The notes beneath the pieces are model-generated. The model was given only the letters and a program-made list of their open reading frames with translations, had not been told where the DNA came from and made no database searches. The position numbers were made by a program, and so were the translations under genes. From NCBI GenBank assembly GCA_035542155.1, contig DATKLX010000246.1, positions 1-15,957 of the forward strand: a DNA stretch of 15,957 nt, in the 5' to 3' direction. The DNA is from DATKLX01 sp035542155 (GTDB lineage: Bacteria > Chloroflexota > Anaerolineae > Anaerolineales > Anaerolineaceae). Positions 13,401 through 15,957 of the stretch are shown here, in pieces (position 1 is the first letter of the stretch; the number at the start of each line of letters is the position of its first letter).

Positions 13401-15129
13401 CGATCGCCATGCACGCCCCGACCAGCGAGCTGGTCGAGAAGGCCTCGCCCTCCCGAGCCTGGTCGATGGCCGGGTTGGTCACTACCGCGACTGACTCCTT
13501 GAAGTAATCCGCCAGGTTGACGCGCGCCTTGCTCAACGGGGCCAGCGGTCCGTCGTAGCCCAGCGAGCTGACCAGGTCGTCCTTATCCGCGCTGACCAGC
13601 GCGGACGCGTCGCTGAGATGGTCGCGCAGCCAGCCGTTGGCCGATAGCAGGCGGATATTCACTTCTGCGTAGGGCAGATGCGGGTCGTGCAGCGGCTCGC
13701 CGGTTGCATTGGACGGTTCTGTGGGAATATCTGGCGAATCGTCCAGGTCCAGCTCAGTCACCGCGGCGCCTCTCCCATTCGAATGCTCGCCCCCCACGAC
13801 CCCACCGTCTCTTCCTTGTTGACCAATGACCAGGAAATGATTGACATCTTTTTGTCCTACCCAGTAACGGCTGGCTAATTGGGGCGCCTCGCGCCGGAAG
13901 GTCTCGGCCATCACCTGCTGGCGGATCTGGGCGTGGTCCATCACCTGGCAGTTTTCGCCGTGGCGGGCGATGATGGCCACCTTCTCGCCGGGGGCCAGGG
14001 CGCGCGCGTCGCCGACCATCACCTCGAGAGGAATCGCCCCGCGCTCCGAGCTGAAGACGTACTCCTTTTCGGTCTCGACGAACCACAGCGGCCGCAGGCC
14101 GAGCGCGTCCACGCTGGCGACGATCATGTTGCCGTAGCGCGCCACGATCCCCGCCGGACCCTGGGCGTAGGGCCCGAACGACTGGCGCAGGCGGGTGTAG
14201 GCCGCCTCCAGGTCGGGGGAGAAGCGGCTCAGCTCGAAAGGGGTCGGCGGGAAGGCCATTTCCATCGCCTCAATCAGGCTCAGCCCGTACTCCACGCACA
14301 GGGTCTGCAAAGTGCGGTCCAGGTCCTGCGAGTCGGAGCCGTCGCGCGGCAGGGTCGCCCCGATCTGCTCGGCCTCCAGGCGCAGGCGGTTGATGGTGTT
14401 GATCTCGCCGTTGTGGCCCAGGATCGAGAAGGGCTGGGCGCGCTCGAAGTTGGAGACGGTGTTGGTCGAGTAGCGGGCGTGGCAGAGCACCAGCGCCGTG
14501 TCGTAGGAGGTGTCCTGCAGGTCGAGGTAATAACGCGAGAGCGATTCGACCGATCCGCGCACCTTGTAGATGACGGTATGCGAGCTGAGCGAAGCGAAAT
14601 GGACTGGGAATTTTGCCTCGATCTCGATCTGGACGGCCAGCAGGCACTTTTCCAGGTCCGGCGCTTCGCTGTAACCGGCGACCTGCCAGAAGTGGGGCGG
14701 GTTGATCCGCGCGTTCGCGCCCAGCGACTCGAGCCGCAACCGCCCGGGTTGGGCAACCAGCAGCCCAACCTCTCGCGCGGCGATGCTGGCGGAGAGCGCG
14801 TCCTGTAGCTCGAGGGGATCCAGGTCGCGGGGGATGAAGAGGTGCCCGACCCAGAACCCGGGGTGGGTGGCCAGGGAGGCGCGCAGCCCGGCCTGGCTGA
14901 GCTTTTTGACCCACAGCCGGCGGGGGATATCGGTCTGGACGCCCGCCCCGTCGCCCTCGCCGTTGACGAAGCCGGTGCGGTGGCCCATCTGCACCAGGGC
15001 TCCCAGGGCGCGCTTGAGCGTCCCAAAGGTGCTCTGCCCCTGCTTGCGCGCGCTCATGTAGATGGCGCACGAATCGTGCTCCGGTCCGTCCGGCTGAGCT
15101 TCGGGTACATCGCTGCGTATGTTCTTCAT
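10450..15129 (-). CDS. gltB: Glutamate synthase large subunit (GOGAT)
   Basis: This 1559-residue protein makes two glutamates from glutamine and 2-oxoglutarate and is central to ammonia assimilation. Cys21 (HDSCAIYM) is the expected N-terminal nucleophile of the class II amidotransferase domain after removal of a 20-residue propeptide. HARYSTNTVSNF and LGHNGEINTINRLR (about 217-250) are the matching glutaminase motifs. A central domain follows, then an FMN barrel (about 850-1230) with GEGG, KPGEGGMLPG and the [3Fe-4S] cysteines C1157, C1163 and C1168 in GCTICRQCNLGTCHVG. A GXGXG domain (about 1330-1490) completes it. AAGGAGGAG lies upstream of the ATG. No gltD is adjacent, so the electron donor (an NADPH-linked small subunit elsewhere, or ferredoxin) is open. 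Residues about 427-485 form a hydrophilic insertion with unusual codon use. Confidence 0.95.
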   Translation of the reverse strand: MKNIRSDVPEAQPDGPEHDSCAIYMSARKQGQSTFGTLKRALGALVQMGHRTGFVNGEGDGAGVQTDIPRRLWVKKLSQAGLRASLATHPGFWVGHLFIPRDLDPLELQDALSASIAAREVGLLVAQPGRLRLESLGANARINPPHFWQVAGYSEAPDLEKCLLAVQIEIEAKFPVHFASLSSHTVIYKVRGSVESLSRYYLDLQDTSYDTALVLCHARYSTNTVSNFERAQPFSILGHNGEINTINRLRLEAEQIGATLPRDGSDSQDLDRTLQTLCVEYGLSLIEAMEMAFPPTPFELSRFSPDLEAAYTRLRQSFGPYAQGPAGIVARYGNMIVASVDALGLRPLWFVETEKEYVFSSERGAIPLEVMVGDARALAPGEKVAIIARHGENCQVMDHAQIRQQVMAETFRREAPQLASRYWVGQKDVNHFLVIGQQGRDGGVVGGEHSNGRGAAVTELDLDDSPDIPTEPSNATGEPLHDPHLPYAEVNIRLLSANGWLRDHLSDASALVSADKDDLVSSLGYDGPLAPLSKARVNLADYFKESVAVVTNPAIDQAREGEAFSTSSLVGACMAIGKAPDPNDILVELKTPILLGGRPDLADEEVTRAVAEQSGAMTYEDLLARFNGRLAGLLLGLEEDESVPEALERLAGEAVAAVSQGTQCLVLDDDRAAREGLGWLDPHLAASKIDAALRKAPRGPGEPNLRRRAGLVVRSAAIRTLHDVALLCGFGADAINPYALIGVCLKVHEGGLPAEEVQPALLRLVENLTGGLMKVTSTMGCHELRGYGRACSAIGLSLSVAAVFGAPNYFGSEEAGVTWAALDADSASRKAELTGERPVSRLEHHQRFYPHFWKKAAAYARSEAGYAEVRRAFQTLSAETPVALRHLLAIRHVTDVIDPSDVSIAIGDYNLPVVIDAMSYGSQGEASFRSYVQAASLLNILCINGEGGELPEILGLYRKNRGQQVASGRFGVNVDFLNSAAVLEIKIGQGAKPGEGGMLPGYKVTPRVAQARHTPAFVTLLSPSNNHDLYSIEDLAQLIEELRMVNPQARISVKVPVVPGIGVIAVGIAKAGADIINISGYDGGTGAARKHSLQYAGLPAEIGVIQAHRALIDAGIRHKVELWANGGMKTGEDAVKMILLGANRVGFATLAMVAIGCTICRQCNLGTCHVGIATQIQNKEEAHKKGLKHFTALEYNQAVSQVVRMFRGVGEEIRQLTAQLGATRLQDLVGRADLLEQAALQDRVDLSAMFAPTPVRPRSPGEPGVGRLLIRPRNSLTTILSDLVLSTVQDSEREVTYQDSVMAYDRALGARLAGELARHPEVRQDIETLHLRFGPSSLAGNGFAAWVTDQVDIVIEGGAQDGVAKGAAGGRVAVMKGLNHDGMRIDGSVGKSFAYGAQKGLLIVQGNADSRACVRLSGAEVILGGEITQPLEASLSNVGARANLKGFACEYMTSGTVVIMGDPGPYAFSGMTGGVVYQRLTPEMGFDLQALYSRLAHGASVSIEPLETEDAAALQALLKEYILVLEQTFQYEAAEQIRLLSEEESLLNRFVKVAPRPQG

Positions 15130-15319
15130 GACCGCTCCTCCTTGCCGGAGCGCGCTCTAGCTTCGGGTTGTTCGATACGAACTCCCCCCTGGGTCCGGCC
15201 GCGCCGCGCCCGGGAGGAGAAATTGTTTTTACAAATCCATCTGTCCGAAATTGATTTGGAATGAGACCGCTCAATCCATGTCTGGACAATAACAGCGTTG
15301 CAAAGTAAAAATTGCGTCG

Positions 15320-15348
15320 ATTATAGAGGTTTTTTGCCTTAATGTAAA
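15320..15348 (-). promoter_or_regulatory. Predicted sigma-70 promoter for gltB
   Basis: On the minus strand TTTACA (15348-15343) and TATAAT (15325-15320) are separated by exactly 17 bp, an almost consensus promoter. Transcription would start near 15313, leaving an untranslated leader of about 184 nt before the gltB ATG at 15129. Inside that leader I recognise no known riboswitch. It is AT-rich at first and GC-rich near the gene. Confidence 0.7.
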
Positions 15349-15445
15349 TAACCCATTTGACACAAAAAGGTATCATTTTTACCGCTTTGCGGAATTGTAA
15401 GCCTTTTCCCGTCCGTTTAGGAAAGATTTTGGTTTAAATCTGGTA

Positions 15446-15474
15446 TTGCTTTTTGCCAGACTTAAGATTAAAAT
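15446..15474 (+). promoter_or_regulatory. Predicted promoter of the M-box leader RNA
   Basis: TTGCTT (15446-15451) and TAAAAT (15469-15474) are 17 bp apart. The expected start, near 15481, falls just upstream of the riboswitch aptamer. The -10 matches consensus in five of six bases and the -35 only in its TTG. Placement relative to the aptamer is the main support. Confidence 0.55.
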
Positions 15475-15488
15475 GGGTGGCGAACTGA

Positions 15489-15651
15489 ATATCCTCGTTA
15501 GGCGAGGCGTCTGCGCGCGATACAGGCCATTGCCCCGAAACATCGAGAGATGCCAAGGGGTAGACCAGGTAAGGCCGGCACAAGGCTTTACTCAAAGTGG
15601 CTGGGCTTGAGACCCTACGACACGCAGTGCCAAAGCTCAACCAGTGAGGCA
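15489..15651 (+). promoter_or_regulatory. M-box (ykoK) magnesium-sensing riboswitch aptamer
   Basis: The M-box conserved core is readable in order: CGTTAGGCGAGGC (15496-15508); TGCCCCGAAA (15531-15540); the small hairpin CATC-GAGA-GATG (15541-15552) closed by CCCC/GGGG; and GTGCCAAAGCTCAACC near the 3-prime end (15627-15642). Long-range pairing fits: CTGCG (15511-15515) with CGCAG (15623-15627), flanked by GGC (15506-15508) with GCC (15629-15631). P1 can form from CCTC (15493-15496) and GAGG (15646-15649). M-box RNAs fold compactly at high Mg2+ and switch off Mg2+ (or related) transporter genes. The regulated gene should lie just past the right edge, on the plus strand. Confidence 0.93.
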
Positions 15652-15692
15652 GATCGTTGACCGCTCAACGAAGCTCGTGATTTAGATATCGA

Positions 15693-15728
15693 CAGCCTCC
15701 CTGGGAATCCACGGGGAGGCTGATTTTT
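15693..15728 (+). terminator. Intrinsic terminator of the M-box expression platform
   Basis: CAGCCTCCC (15693-15701) and GGGAGGCTG (15714-15722) form a perfect 9-bp stem followed by A and five T (15724-15728). GAGGC at 15646-15650, part of the aptamer P1 3-prime strand, is complementary to GCCTC (15695-15699) in the terminator 5-prime arm. This suggests an antiterminator when Mg2+ is low and P1 is open. The competing pairing is inferred. Confidence 0.85.
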
Positions 15729-15790
15729 AATCCTGATGGGCCGCGCAATCGCGGCCTGGAAATACAGGAATCTGGAAAGGAGGTGATTGC

Positions 15791-15937
15791 GTGGACGCGG
15801 ATGGAAGTAACTGTTCCTTAGAAGGTCCTGGACTACAACGCCAACATCAGATCGAAACCGCTGGGGCATCCAGATCTAACGGCCGGCACGCATTCACCCC
15901 CTGGGGGCGATGCCTGAACTTCTCGGAAACCCGGTAG
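15791..15937 (+). CDS. Small GTG-started ORF downstream of the M-box (unknown)
   Basis: This 48-codon frame starts GTG and ends TAG, with a near-perfect Shine-Dalgarno AAGGAGGTGAT (15777-15787) immediately upstream. The product, beginning VDADGSNCSLEGPG, has two cysteines, no hydrophobic segment, and no similarity that I recognise. It sits after the M-box terminator and a 7-bp hairpin (GGCCGCG/CGCGGCC, 15739-15756), ahead of whatever gene the riboswitch controls. It may be a leader peptide that couples translation to a downstream transporter gene, or a chance frame behind a real ribosome-binding site. The strength of the site is the main reason to list it. The last 20 bases of the window hold nothing that I can call. 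Confidence 0.4.
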   Translation: MDADGSNCSLEGPGLQRQHQIETAGASRSNGRHAFTPWGRCLNFSETR

Positions 15938-15957
15938 AATACAAAAACCTGATCTTG

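Noticed and set aside
15357..15385. TTGACA at 15357-15362 as a plus-strand promoter
   Set aside because: The bases 16-18 nt downstream (TTACCG, TACCGC or ACCGCT) do not resemble a -10. The 15446-15474 pair fits the riboswitch start better.
15434..15869. Minus-strand open frames of 68 and 84 codons opposite the M-box
   Set aside because: They are antisense to a strongly recognised structured RNA and show no protein signature.

Overview
The window is dominated by a complete type I-E (Cascade) CRISPR-Cas locus on the minus strand. It is followed at higher coordinates by a small plus-strand GYD-domain gene, a large minus-strand glutamate synthase gene (gltB), and a plus-strand M-box (ykoK) magnesium riboswitch whose main target gene lies past the right edge. 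The DNA is moderately GC-rich, with strong AGGAGG-type Shine-Dalgarno sites, sigma-70-like promoters and dense gene packing. This is a bacterial chromosome. A Chloroflexota/Anaerolineae-like host is my impression from the protein style only and is low confidence.

Layout from left to right. Positions 1-74 hold the leader-proximal end of a CRISPR array: one full 29-nt repeat, one spacer and the start of a second repeat. The array reads on the minus strand, in the same direction as the cas genes. A very short leader (75-114), mostly a perfect 11-bp hairpin, separates it from cas2 (115-387). Then, going against the transcription direction, come cas1 (389-1300), a 103-bp gap with a 9-bp hairpin, cas6e (1404-2090), cas5e (2090-2749), cas7e (2753-3859), cse2 (3878-4390), cse1/cas8e (4387-5937), cas3 (5934-8627) and a WYL-domain regulator (8631-9638). 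Nearly all junctions overlap or are a few bases apart, so wyl-cas3-cse1-cse2-cas7-cas5-cas6e and probably cas1-cas2 form one operon running into the array. A sigma-70-like promoter at 9840-9868 can drive it.

The 316-bp intergenic region 9639-9954 holds that promoter, a pair of CTGCATG direct repeats (possible operator) and a divergent extended -10 promoter for the GYD-domain gene (9955-10275). Between this gene and convergent gltB (10450-15129) lie two perfect hairpins (10308-10342 and 10376-10399). GltB carries the class II amidotransferase, central, FMN/[3Fe-4S] and GXGXG domains, plus a hydrophilic segment of about 59 residues with codon use unlike the rest. No gltD lies next to it.

The last 828 bp contain no long gene. 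They hold the gltB promoter and its leader of about 184 nt, then a divergent promoter, an M-box aptamer, an intrinsic terminator (expression platform) and a 48-codon GTG-started ORF behind a near-perfect Shine-Dalgarno sequence.

Functionally, the left two thirds is an apparently intact adaptive immune system: Cas1-Cas2 acquire spacers, Cas6e matures crRNA, Cascade (Cse1, Cse2, Cas7, Cas5, Cas6e) finds targets and Cas3 degrades them. It is headed by its probable transcriptional regulator. The right third is housekeeping: ammonia assimilation and Mg2+ homeostasis.
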